Shown here in pieces: positions 42,486 through 50,541 of a DNA stretch of 52,137 bases (its first letter is position 1; each line of letters starts with the position of its first letter). The notes beneath the pieces are model-generated. The model was not told the origin of the DNA. It made no database searches and saw only the letters and a list, made by a program, of their open reading frames with translations. Location of the stretch: assembly GCA_050011535.1 (NCBI GenBank), contig JBEKIX010000013.1, positions 1 to 52,137 on the forward strand, given 5' to 3'. The translations under genes and the position numbers were made by a program. The stretch is from JAFNAG01 sp050011535 (GTDB lineage: Bacteria > Acidobacteriota > UBA6911).

Positions 42486-44057
42486 GTGAATCTGTCGGAT
42501 GAAGCACGTCCCGGACTAGCCCGTTGGCTGGTGGCGATCGCCGTGTTGTCCAGTGCCATCATGGAAGTGCTGGACACGTCGGTGGTCAACGTCAGCCTAC
42601 CCCATATCGCGGGCAGTCTCTCAGCCACCGTGGACGAAGCTACGTGGGTGTTGACTTCCTACATTGTTGCGAACGCGATCATCTTGCCCATCACCGGGTG
42701 GCTGGCAAATGTCATTGGCCGAAAAAGGCTCCTGCTGGTAGTCGTGACCGGTTTCACTGTATCCAGCATGCTGTGCGGACTCGCCCCCAACCTTCCCTTG
42801 CTCATCCTTTTCCGCGTGCTTCAAGGGACGACCGGAGGCGGTCTCCAGCCTCTATCACAAGCGGTGCTCCTTGAGGAGTTCCCCGGTAGAGAACGGGGAA
42901 AGGCCATGGCCTTCTGGGGATTGGGTATTGTCGCCGCGCCAATCCTTGGACCTACCCTGGGCGGCTGGATTACGGATTCGTTTTCGTGGCGATGGGTGTT
43001 TTATATCAATCTTCCCGTAGGCCTCTTCAGCCTGATCATGATTTCGCTCTTCATTCACGATCCACACTATATCAGGCGGGGAGCGCTCAAAGTGGATGCG
43101 ATCGGGCTGGGAATGCTCGCCATCGGCATGGGTGCTTTGCAGGTCATGCTCGACAAAGGGCAGGAAGACGACTGGTTTTCCTCGCGCTTCATCATCAGCC
43201 TGCTGGTGTTGGCCATTGTGTTCCTTGGAGTGTTCGTGATTCGGGAACTGCGCACTCCTGACCCGATTGTCCGCTTTCGATTGTTGCGGAATCGTAACTT
43301 TGCGGCCGGCGTGAGTCTGGCCTGGGTTCTCGGATTCGTGCTCTACGGCAGCCTCGTGCTCCTGCCATTGTTCATGCAGACTCTGCTGGGCTGGAGCGCT
43401 CAGACGGCGGGTTTATGGACCAGCCCGCGCGGCATCGGGACCGCTCTGCTGATGCCCGTGGTTGGGTATATGCTGGGCAGAGGCTGGGATGGGCGCTGGA
43501 TGCTCACGATCGGCTTCATTGCGACGAGCATCGCGTTGTTCGGATTCTCGACCATGACACTGCAATCGGGAACGTGGGACATTTTCCTGCACCAGATCAC
43601 ACAGGGTCTCGGCATGGCATTTGTCTTTGTGCCGCTCACGACGTTGACCATGGATTCGATCTCCCAGCAGGACACGGGATATGCCACCAGCCTCTTCAGC
43701 GTTACGCGCAACATTGGATCGAGCATGGGCATTTCTTTTGTGACCACGTGGCTGGCGCGCCGCTCTCAGTTTCATCAATCGGTCCTCGCGGAACACGTAA
43801 CTCCCTACAGCATGCAGTTCCAGCAGATGGTTGGACAGGTTTCCAACCAGATGTCACTGCGCGGCGGCGTGGATCCGACCACCGCCAACAAGCAGGCCCT
43901 CGCCGAGATCTACCACATGGTTCAGCGTCAGGCCTCCCTCCTCAGCTTTGTCGAAGCATTCCGCGTGCTGGCAATTCTGTTTCTCATGTGTACCGGACTG
44001 ACTCTGTTGATGCAAAAAGCCAAGCGCCATCGTGCCGGCGGGGCCGGGGCGCACTGA
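42486..44057 (+). CDS. DHA2-family MFS multidrug exporter (EmrB/QacA-like)
   Basis: Proton-driven drug efflux pump of 523 aa with about 14 membrane segments. Family motifs: VLDTSVVNVSLPHIAGSL (helix 1 motif D1), GWLANVIGRKRLL (motif A), RVLQGTTGGGLQPLSQAVL (motif B) and GPTLGGWITDSFSWRWVFYINLP (motif C). The start is GTG 42486 behind GGGTGAAGA. There is no adjacent EmrA-type membrane-fusion protein or TolC, so it either works alone or uses partners encoded elsewhere. Confidence 0.92.
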   Translation: MNLSDEARPGLARWLVAIAVLSSAIMEVLDTSVVNVSLPHIAGSLSATVDEATWVLTSYIVANAIILPITGWLANVIGRKRLLLVVVTGFTVSSMLCGLAPNLPLLILFRVLQGTTGGGLQPLSQAVLLEEFPGRERGKAMAFWGLGIVAAPILGPTLGGWITDSFSWRWVFYINLPVGLFSLIMISLFIHDPHYIRRGALKVDAIGLGMLAIGMGALQVMLDKGQEDDWFSSRFIISLLVLAIVFLGVFVIRELRTPDPIVRFRLLRNRNFAAGVSLAWVLGFVLYGSLVLLPLFMQTLLGWSAQTAGLWTSPRGIGTALLMPVVGYMLGRGWDGRWMLTIGFIATSIALFGFSTMTLQSGTWDIFLHQITQGLGMAFVFVPLTTLTMDSISQQDTGYATSLFSVTRNIGSSMGISFVTTWLARRSQFHQSVLAEHVTPYSMQFQQMVGQVSNQMSLRGGVDPTTANKQALAEIYHMVQRQASLLSFVEAFRVLAILFLMCTGLTLLMQKAKRHRAGGAGAH

Positions 44058-44061
44058 TTCC

Positions 44062-44087
44062 GGGATCACCTGTCGATAGAGGATCCC
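44062..44087. terminator. Hairpin between convergent exporter and DUF3592-like genes
   Basis: GGGATC/GATCCC stem (44062-44067 with 44082-44087) and a 14-base loop in the 49-base gap between two converging genes; followed by a short T-run on the plus strand. Confidence 0.35.
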
Positions 44088-44106
44088 CGAAAGTTTCCGC
44101 GACCTC

Positions 44107-44919
44107 TCATGCGGGGCGCGAGAAGGAGCGCTGAACCACCAGCCTGACCAGAGGCGATGGAAATGGGTACGGCGCGCTGATTTGCGGATTCTCTGCATCG
44201 TAAAGCACTGAAACAGCGCTGCCTATCGGAGGCGGATTTTTGATCGGGCCGATCTTGCCGTGGGCGAGAGCTCCACTCAGAAGGTAAAAATCGTAATATA
44301 GTTTCACCCCCAGCTTCTCACCGTGCGATCCTCTTTGGAGTCTCCCATGTTTTGTGACCGTGCCGGGCGTGGGTCGGCCTTCGGACAGCAGATGGCGTTG
44401 CCTCAGGAGCGGCAGAAACGCAAAGGAGCCACAAAACGCGAGACTGAAACCCACCACGAGCGGAACCCAGGAAGGCAAAGGCATCTTCACATAATCATAC
44501 GCATAACTGAGATCCGGATGCGAAGGGACGAAGTGAACCGGCACAGTCGATCCAATCCGCAGGTTTTGCCAGATCCCTAGAGGGATCTTCGCGTCGTTGT
44601 CGTACGTTTGGCGCCAAATCTGGAACCGGTAAGTTATCCAAGGCTGCCTGTTCTCTCCTTTGCCGCGCCAGAGCCGCGTGACCACGCCGCTGGTGGGGAC
44701 AGTCTCCCTCAGGAGAAGACGCGACTCCCGGGCCTCCCGGACTGCAACCGTTTCGAGAAGAACTCCGGCGACAATGCCGGCGCTCAGCAAAGCCAATGCG
44801 AGCGCCACCAGGGCCTTGCCACGGACGGTCAGACGCACCGCCCGCGGCCTCGAGTGATCCAGTCCATCCGGTGGGATCCAACCAATGCGAGGTTGCTGAA
44901 GCAGGATGCTGGACTTCAT
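44107..44919 (-). CDS. DUF3592-like membrane protein
   Basis: A 270-aa protein with two hydrophobic segments, about 35-60 (LVALALALLSAGIVAGVLLE) and about 148-170 (WVPLVVGFSLAFCGSFAFL). Each is followed by a small beta-rich domain that contains TSGVVTRLWRGKG or TPGTVTKHGRLQRG and ends in IGSTVPVHFVPSHPDLS or IGSAVSVLYDAENPQIS. This duplicated pattern is characteristic of DUF3592. ATG 44919 has GAGGAG upstream; a GTG at 44928 would overlap the RHH gene. It is the last gene of the SPFH operon. Function unknown. Confidence 0.65.
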   Translation of the reverse strand: MKSSILLQQPRIGWIPPDGLDHSRPRAVRLTVRGKALVALALALLSAGIVAGVLLETVAVREARESRLLLRETVPTSGVVTRLWRGKGENRQPWITYRFQIWRQTYDNDAKIPLGIWQNLRIGSTVPVHFVPSHPDLSYAYDYVKMPLPSWVPLVVGFSLAFCGSFAFLPLLRQRHLLSEGRPTPGTVTKHGRLQRGSHGEKLGVKLYYDFYLLSGALAHGKIGPIKNPPPIGSAVSVLYDAENPQISAPYPFPSPLVRLVVQRSFSRPA

Positions 44920-44924
44920 GATCC

Positions 44925-45134
44925 TCACTCCTCGGTAACTCCGTGTTGCTTCGTGTCGTCACGGTCGAAAGTCGACAGATCTTCCGCACGCAGGCGTCCC
45001 GCCTGTCGCAGCGCATTGCGCAGCAGGAACTCGATCTGCGCGTTCAGGCTGCGCACCTCCGCGCCGGCCCAGCGCTGCAGGGCTTCGTGCGTCGCCGGAT
45101 CGAGCCGAAGCAAGAATGTCTTGCGTTGCGCCAT
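44925..45134 (-). CDS. Arc-like ribbon-helix-helix protein
   Basis: A 69-aa protein whose first 45 residues (KTFLLRLDPATHEALQRWAG ... SLNAQIEFLLRNALRQAG) form a ribbon-helix-helix DNA-binding domain of the Arc/HicB-antitoxin type. The remainder is acidic and probably disordered. It lies between the SPFH gene and the DUF3592-like gene on one strand with only 30 bases before it. No toxin is adjacent. It is the natural candidate for binding the inverted repeat over the operon promoter (46053-46069). Confidence 0.8.
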   Translation of the reverse strand: MAQRKTFLLRLDPATHEALQRWAGAEVRSLNAQIEFLLRNALRQAGRLRAEDLSTFDRDDTKQHGVTEE

Positions 45135-45164
45135 ACCTGATTCCTATAACGGCTCTCACCAAGC

Positions 45165-46034
45165 CTATTGATAAAGAGTGCCGGTGTTCACAACCGGCTG
45201 CGCGTCGCGATCGCTGCAAAGAACCACGAGCAGGTTGCTCACCATGGCGGCCTTGCGCTCTTCGTCAAGCTGAACAATCTGTTTAGCGCTCAATTGATCC
45301 AGAGCCATCTCCACCATGCTCACGGCGCCTTCCACGATCTTCTGGCGTGCGGCGATGATCGCGCTGGCCTGCTGCCGCCGCAGCATCGCGCTGGCAATTT
45401 CCGGAGCGTAGGCAAGGTGGCTGATCCGCGCCTCGATCACCTCCACTCCCGCTTTGGCAAGCCTTTCCTGGATTTCTTCGCGGAGCCGGTGAGCAATCTC
45501 CCCCGCGGACATGCGCAGCGAAGGTTGCCCCTCGACATGAGCGTCATAGGGATAAGAAGTAGCCAGGTTGCGCACCGCCGCCTCGCTTTGCACGTGAACG
45601 AAGTGTTCGTAGTCATCCACTTCGAAGATTGCTTCCGCGGTCTCGATTACGCGCCAGACAACCACCGCGGCGATCTCGATCGGATTGCCGTCGTGGTCGT
45701 TCACTTTCAGCTTGCTGCTCTCGAAGTTGCGTATGCGCAGAGACACCTTTCGGCGCAGGGTCAGTGGATTAATCCACCAGAATCCCTGCCCTTTTAGCGA
45801 GCCTTTGTATCTGCCAAACAGCTGTACAACCCTTGCCTCGTTCGGGTTGACCACGGTCAATCCGAAAAAGGCGCCGATCGTGAGGATCAGCACCAACAAT
45901 GATCCAAGGATCCTGATCACATCGAGGTCTGCGACGGCAGAATTCAGCGACCAAATCGATAGGATCAGCACGACCAACAGCGCCACTGAAATCAACCAAC
46001 CTGAAATACCCTTGATCTCGCGTTCTCGAAACAT
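45165..46034 (-). CDS. SPFH/band-7 domain membrane protein
   Basis: A 289-aa stomatin/prohibitin-family scaffold. Two membrane segments (about 10-30 and 42-62) precede the SPFH domain (about 62-235, VVNPNEARVVQLFGRYKGSL, GFWWINPLTLRRKVSLR, EIQERLAKAGVEVIEARISHLAYAPEIA). An Ala/Gln/Glu-rich helix (RRQQASAIIAARQKIVEGAV) follows and could oligomerise. Such proteins organise membrane microdomains. ATG 46034 sits behind a perfect AGGAGG. First gene of a three-gene operon with a good promoter. Confidence 0.9.
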   Translation of the reverse strand: MFREREIKGISGWLISVALLVVLILSIWSLNSAVADLDVIRILGSLLVLILTIGAFFGLTVVNPNEARVVQLFGRYKGSLKGQGFWWINPLTLRRKVSLRIRNFESSKLKVNDHDGNPIEIAAVVVWRVIETAEAIFEVDDYEHFVHVQSEAAVRNLATSYPYDAHVEGQPSLRMSAGEIAHRLREEIQERLAKAGVEVIEARISHLAYAPEIASAMLRRQQASAIIAARQKIVEGAVSMVEMALDQLSAKQIVQLDEERKAAMVSNLLVVLCSDRDAQPVVNTGTLYQ

Positions 46035-46052
46035 CGATGATCCTCCTAGTAA

Positions 46053-46069
46053 GATATCTATATGATATC
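46053..46069. promoter_or_regulatory. Inverted repeat over the SPFH promoter, possible RHH operator
   Basis: GATATC-TATAT-GATATC overlaps the -10 and predicted start of the SPFH operon. Ribbon-helix-helix proteins such as the one encoded in this operon typically bind short paired repeats, which suggests autoregulation. Confidence 0.45.
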
Positions 46070-46091
46070 ACTTTGATTTCATCTGTGTCAA
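46062..46091 (-). promoter_or_regulatory. Sigma-70-type promoter of the SPFH operon
   Basis: On the minus strand, TTGACA (46091-46086) matches the -35 consensus exactly, and TATCAT (46067-46062) matches the -10 at five of six positions. The spacer is 18 bases and the predicted start is near 46055, about 20 bases before ATG 46034. Confidence 0.65.
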
Positions 46092-46150
46092 CTAAAACCG
46101 GTGTCGAGGACAGATTAGATTCTTCTCACCATCTAGCGAGTCGGAGTAGA

Positions 46151-47050
46151 ATGCGCATCATGCGTAGAAAATCGACTATCCTGTTCACGACGCTGGCGGT
46201 GTTATTTGCCGCCGCGGGCGCCGGAACAGCCGTGAGCCTGAAGCGTCCGCAAAACCGATATCAGCCCAGCGAGGGAGAGGCCGGCAAGGACGTGAAGTGG
46301 GTGCCGACCCCCATGAGGTTAGTGGAAGCTATGCTCGATCTGGCCAGACTGTCCGCGGACGATTACCTGATCGACCTGGGATCAGGCGACGGCCGTATCG
46401 TGATCGCGGCTGCAAAGCGAGGGGCGCGCGCGCTCGGCATCGAGTACAACCGCAGCCTCGTGGAACTCTCAAAGAAGACCGCGGAAATGGAAGGCGTAGC
46501 GTCGCGCGCGAGCTTCGTTCAAGGCGACATCTTTGAGGCTGACTTTTCAAAGGCCACCGTGATCACGATGTATCTCCTCCCGGAAATCAACATCAAACTT
46601 CGCCCCCAGATTCTCGGAATGCAACCGGGCACGCGCTTGGTCTCACACGCTTTCAGCATGGATGATTGGGAGGCGGATCAGACATCCATCGTCGCGGGCA
46701 GAAAGGCATTGTTTTGGATTGTCCCAGCAAGAGTGGAGGGACTCTGGGCATGGCAGGCGGCGGCGGGAGAGGCCACGCTCACGATCGTGCAGAGATTTCA
46801 GAAGATAGAAGGAAGCCTCAGCATGCACGGCAAGAGGCTGCCGTTGAAAGACGCGAGATTGCGGGGCTCCCAGATCAGCTTTGCCGCCGGCGAAAGTCCG
46901 GCAACCACGCATCAGTATTCCGGCACCGTCAGTGGCGAGACCATTCACGGCATTGAGAAAGCTGGCTCCGGCAGAGGAATCCGATGGACCGCGCAACGCC
47001 GCTCTGGGGCCGCTGCGTCCCAGCGTGGCACCTTAGATCCTGCCCCGTAA
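46151..47050 (+). CDS. Membrane-anchored SAM-dependent methyltransferase
   Basis: A 299-aa protein with an N-terminal membrane anchor or signal (about 8-26, ILFTTLAVLFAAAGAGTAV) before a class I Rossmann methyltransferase domain (about 45-200): WVPTPMRLVEAML, the SAM site DLGSGDGRIVIAAAK, acidic motif II in LGIEYN and VQGDIFEADF. A C-terminal beta-rich part (about 200-285) carries LTIVQRFQKIEGSL and ISFAAGE. If exported it would lack cytoplasmic SAM, so an N-in anchor is likelier. ATG 46151 has GGAG upstream; ATG 46160 is an alternative. Substrate unknown. Confidence 0.8.
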   Translation: MRIMRRKSTILFTTLAVLFAAAGAGTAVSLKRPQNRYQPSEGEAGKDVKWVPTPMRLVEAMLDLARLSADDYLIDLGSGDGRIVIAAAKRGARALGIEYNRSLVELSKKTAEMEGVASRASFVQGDIFEADFSKATVITMYLLPEINIKLRPQILGMQPGTRLVSHAFSMDDWEADQTSIVAGRKALFWIVPARVEGLWAWQAAAGEATLTIVQRFQKIEGSLSMHGKRLPLKDARLRGSQISFAAGESPATTHQYSGTVSGETIHGIEKAGSGRGIRWTAQRRSGAAASQRGTLDPAP

Positions 47051-47083
47051 GGGACTGCTTCGAGATTAACACCTAGCACCCAT

Positions 47084-50000
47084 CTACTTCTTTTCGCCGG
47101 CGGGCGCCGCGCCTGGCGTCGCCTTGAGCATGCGCAGGACTTCGTCGATCGCCGCTTGCAATTCACGGTCGATTCCCTTCACTTCATCCATCGGCGTATT
47201 CTGCACCCACACGTCGGGCGGCACGCCATAGTTCTCGAGATTGATTCCGTAGTTATTCGGCTTTGTCGGATCGTAAGTGACCGCAAGCTCGCTCGGTGTG
47301 CGCACCGATCCGCCGTTGATGAGCGAGTAGCTTCCGGTCCAGATCACTCCGCCGGCCGTGGGCGTGCCCACGATCTGGCCGAGTCCGAGGGTGTGAAATC
47401 CCATCGGAGTCGCCTCGCCGTCGGAAAAGGAGCGCTGATTGATCATCATCACCTTCGGGCCGGCGATGGCCTGCTGGGGACGACGTCCCCATGTTGCCGC
47501 TCCGCCCCGCTGATTCGTAAACATGTACGGCCGCCGCTGGATGATGTCGAGCAGCGGTTCGTCAATGTTTCCGCCCGTGTTATTGCGCACGTCGATGATG
47601 ATCCCCTTCTTGTTCCAGTAGCGGTCGATCTCGTTTTGAAAGCGCTGGAGAGAAGGTTGGTCCATCGAACGAATGTGAACGTACGCGATTTGGCCGTTTG
47701 TCGCCTTCTCGACGATGTCGCGGTTGTTTGCAACCCATTCCTCGTACTTGATATTGCCGAGATTGGTGACGCTCGCGACGCGCACGACGCGCGCGCCCTC
47801 TCCATCAGGCGTCTTCGATACTTTCACGGGGATATATTCGTCCGAGGTCGTGCTCAGGATCTTCCAGTAATTATCGCCGGCCTTCACGTCCTGGCCGTCG
47901 ATTGCAAGCACGTAGTCGCCGACCTTGAGGTCGAGCCACTCCTTGTCGGCCGGGCCGTCACGGTAGATGTGATTGATGCGATACTTGCCTCCCTCGGGGG
48001 CGATCTCAAAACCCAGGAAGCGCGTGGTAAACAGTCGCGGCATGGTACGAGAAGCCGGGCCGCTCACGCCGGTGTGCGAGCTGCTCATCTCCCCGATCAT
48101 CTGGTTGCCCAGGTCGTACAGGTCCTCGTTGGTCCCCACGTATGGGAGCAGAGGTTCATACTTGGCCTTGATCGCGGCCCAATCGTAGCCGTTCATGGAG
48201 GGGTTGTAATAGCGGTACTTCATCACGCGCCATATTTCCTCAAACATTTGCTTCCACTCGGCGCGCCGGTCGATGCGAAGCTCCATCGTAAAACTGACGC
48301 GATCCTCGCGCTGCGGCGTTGCGAGAACGAGGCGGTGAACTTCCTGACCTCCCGCGCCACCCCCGCGGCCTGCCGGCGTTTGATCCTCGGCCGTGCGCGC
48401 GGCGGCCGCACGGAAGAAAATCATTCGGCGATCAGTCGTCGGCGTCATACCGGCATAAGTCCCGCTGGCGATGCGGCGCTGGTCTCGTCCGTCAATGCCG
48501 ATCGCGAAGAGGCCGGTGTTCTCTGCGCCTGCTCCCGCGGCGGCGCCGCGGCCGGGACTCGGGGTAGGTGCAGGCGTGGGAGCAGCTCCACGGCCTCCGA
48601 AGCCGCCGCCTACCGCGTAGTAGATGGTGCGGCCATCCGGCGAGAGGAAGAACCCGCTCACCGCCGCGGTGCCTCGCGTGAGCTGGAGCGCGCGTTTTTC
48701 AATTCCATTCAAGTCGATCGGGCCAGGGGGGGCAGCTGCCACACCTCCGCCTGCAGCATCGGCTGGCGTGCCGACACCGCGCCCTCCGCGTCCACCGGCC
48801 GGTGTCGAAGCGCGGCGAATGCGTTCCCGAACGAGCGGGTCGTTCGGGTCCTCAGTGAGCTTGGTGAGCGATACGGCAAAAAGCTGATTCATCGCGCCGT
48901 CACGATTGGAGGTAAAAACGACCGTTTTTCCATCCGGTGTCAGCGCAGCGCTCGTCTCACTGTTAGGACTCTGGGTGACGTTGTATTCCTTCTTCGCGGC
49001 AATATCGTACAGGTAAATATCGGAATTCTCGTCGTTATCTCGCCGGCTGTAGACCATCCACGCTCCGTCGGCGGAGTACTGCTGGATGTTAAATCCACCT
49101 GCGCTGTTGCTCGCCAGCTCGTGAGGTTGAGGCTGGGCGTTCGAGAGGTCGATCTCCCAGATCTTGTTGTCACCCGTGTAAGCAAGTTTCTGAGAATCGG
49201 CTGAAAATACGATATTGCCTTTCTCCGAAGGCTGGGACGTCATGCGGCGATGCGCGCCGCTCGCCAGATCGAACAGCCATATTTCCTGATCACCCGACTC
49301 GTCGGAAATGTAGGCCAGCTTCTTGCCGTCGGGGGAATATCTTTCGTTGTGCTCGCGCCACGGGGTTATAGCAACCGGCGTTCTTTCTCCGATTCCCTGC
49401 TCGCTCGGCACGATGTGGATGTCGCCATGGAAGTCCACCGCGACGTAATCTCCATTGGGGGAAGGGCTGAAGCCATCGGCCCGGCTATCGGAGGTTAGAA
49501 TCTCGAGATTGCTATCCTTCGGATCGAAGGACAGTGGTATGGAGAGTTTCTTGGGTGTTCCGTTTGGAAGATCAAGCGTCCAGAGGTCAAATTCGCTCTG
49601 GAAGATGATCTTTTTTCCGTCAGGAGAAATCGAAGGGTAAAAAACACCCCCTTGTTTAAGATGCGTCACCTGCTGCGCAGCGCCGCCCCTTGGAGAAATC
49701 CGCCAGATGTTGTAGGTGCCGTCCCGCTCGGAGGAGAAGTAGATCATTCCATCCGAACCCCACATCGGGTAGACATCGTTCACGTGATTCCGGTAATCAT
49801 GCATATCCGTGTTGGTGATGTCGTGGATATCGCCGGTCTTGAGATCCTGCACGGTGATGCCTGGGCAGGAGTTGCCGCGAAACGCTTTGCGCCATACCGC
49901 CGTGGAAGGAAGCGCGCGGTTGTAGGCGAGCAGGGTGGCGTCCTGCTTCATCATGCCAAGACGTGCAACACCCATACCCATTGGCTCCGGAGGCGCACCG

Positions 50001-50446
50001 TCGATCGGTAAGCGATACAAGGGCGAGCCGAAGGCATCCGGACCACGATTGCTCGAAATGATGATTGCCTTGCCGTCCGGGGTCCAATAGAGGGCCTGGT
50101 CGTCGCCCGAGTAATACGTGAGCTGCCGCGGTTCCCCGCCCGCCGACGGGATCAAGAACACGTCATTATTCCCGTTGCGGTTGCTGGTAAATGCAATCCA
50201 TTTGCCATCGGGAGAGAAGCGCGGAGCAAAATCATTGGCGATGTGTGCGGTCAGGCGATGCCCATTCGATCCGTCGGAATCAGCGACCCAGATGTCATCT
50301 TGGTACGTGAAAGCAATGCGCCCGTCATTCGCGATGTGCGCCAGGTGCGCGAACTTAATCGGCGCGGAAGCTTCTTGCGCACGCCACCCAAGAACAGCAA
50401 ACAAAAGCAGGATCAGACACCAGATCTCGATTTTCACCTTAGTCAT
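47084..50446 (-). CDS. Tricorn-type protease, S41 family, secreted
   Basis: A 1120-aa protein with a signal peptide (MTKVKIEIWCLILLLFAVLGW), a six- then seven-bladed beta-propeller region of WD40-like TolB/PD40 repeats (about 30-680, for example FSPDGKWIAFTSNRNGNND), a helical core-1 domain (about 745-830), a PDZ domain (about 845-930, DLKVGDYVLAIDGQDVKAGD) and the S41 catalytic core (about 950-1080). The nucleophile is S1008 in RSFSDGEATP. Gly/Arg- and Ala/Pro-rich linkers (about 560-600 and 630-660) interrupt the propeller, a pattern common in Acidobacteriota paralogues. ATG 50446 has GGGGG upstream. Likely degrades peptides outside the inner membrane. Confidence 0.92.
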   Translation of the reverse strand: MTKVKIEIWCLILLLFAVLGWRAQEASAPIKFAHLAHIANDGRIAFTYQDDIWVADSDGSNGHRLTAHIANDFAPRFSPDGKWIAFTSNRNGNNDVFLIPSAGGEPRQLTYYSGDDQALYWTPDGKAIIISSNRGPDAFGSPLYRLPIDGAPPEPMGMGVARLGMMKQDATLLAYNRALPSTAVWRKAFRGNSCPGITVQDLKTGDIHDITNTDMHDYRNHVNDVYPMWGSDGMIYFSSERDGTYNIWRISPRGGAAQQVTHLKQGGVFYPSISPDGKKIIFQSEFDLWTLDLPNGTPKKLSIPLSFDPKDSNLEILTSDSRADGFSPSPNGDYVAVDFHGDIHIVPSEQGIGERTPVAITPWREHNERYSPDGKKLAYISDESGDQEIWLFDLASGAHRRMTSQPSEKGNIVFSADSQKLAYTGDNKIWEIDLSNAQPQPHELASNSAGGFNIQQYSADGAWMVYSRRDNDENSDIYLYDIAAKKEYNVTQSPNSETSAALTPDGKTVVFTSNRDGAMNQLFAVSLTKLTEDPNDPLVRERIRRASTPAGGRGGRGVGTPADAAGGGVAAAPPGPIDLNGIEKRALQLTRGTAAVSGFFLSPDGRTIYYAVGGGFGGRGAAPTPAPTPSPGRGAAAGAGAENTGLFAIGIDGRDQRRIASGTYAGMTPTTDRRMIFFRAAAARTAEDQTPAGRGGGAGGQEVHRLVLATPQREDRVSFTMELRIDRRAEWKQMFEEIWRVMKYRYYNPSMNGYDWAAIKAKYEPLLPYVGTNEDLYDLGNQMIGEMSSSHTGVSGPASRTMPRLFTTRFLGFEIAPEGGKYRINHIYRDGPADKEWLDLKVGDYVLAIDGQDVKAGDNYWKILSTTSDEYIPVKVSKTPDGEGARVVRVASVTNLGNIKYEEWVANNRDIVEKATNGQIAYVHIRSMDQPSLQRFQNEIDRYWNKKGIIIDVRNNTGGNIDEPLLDIIQRRPYMFTNQRGGAATWGRRPQQAIAGPKVMMINQRSFSDGEATPMGFHTLGLGQIVGTPTAGGVIWTGSYSLINGGSVRTPSELAVTYDPTKPNNYGINLENYGVPPDVWVQNTPMDEVKGIDRELQAAIDEVLRMLKATPGAAPAGEKK

Positions 50447-50541
50447 AGCGGCCCCCATTGGATTGCACAGCCTGGTCATTACCTTGGCCAGAATCGGATT
50501 GCGGGAGGATAAGCCTGTTGCGATACAAAAGAAACCACTTC

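Noticed and set aside
44925..45134. Toxin-antitoxin module
   Set aside because: The ribbon-helix-helix protein looks antitoxin-like, but neither neighbour resembles a toxin; the neighbours are an SPFH protein and a DUF3592-like membrane protein.
47156..49204. 682-aa open frame on the plus strand
   Set aside because: Lies entirely antisense to the tricorn protease, has no domain features and arises from the high-GC codon pattern of the real gene.
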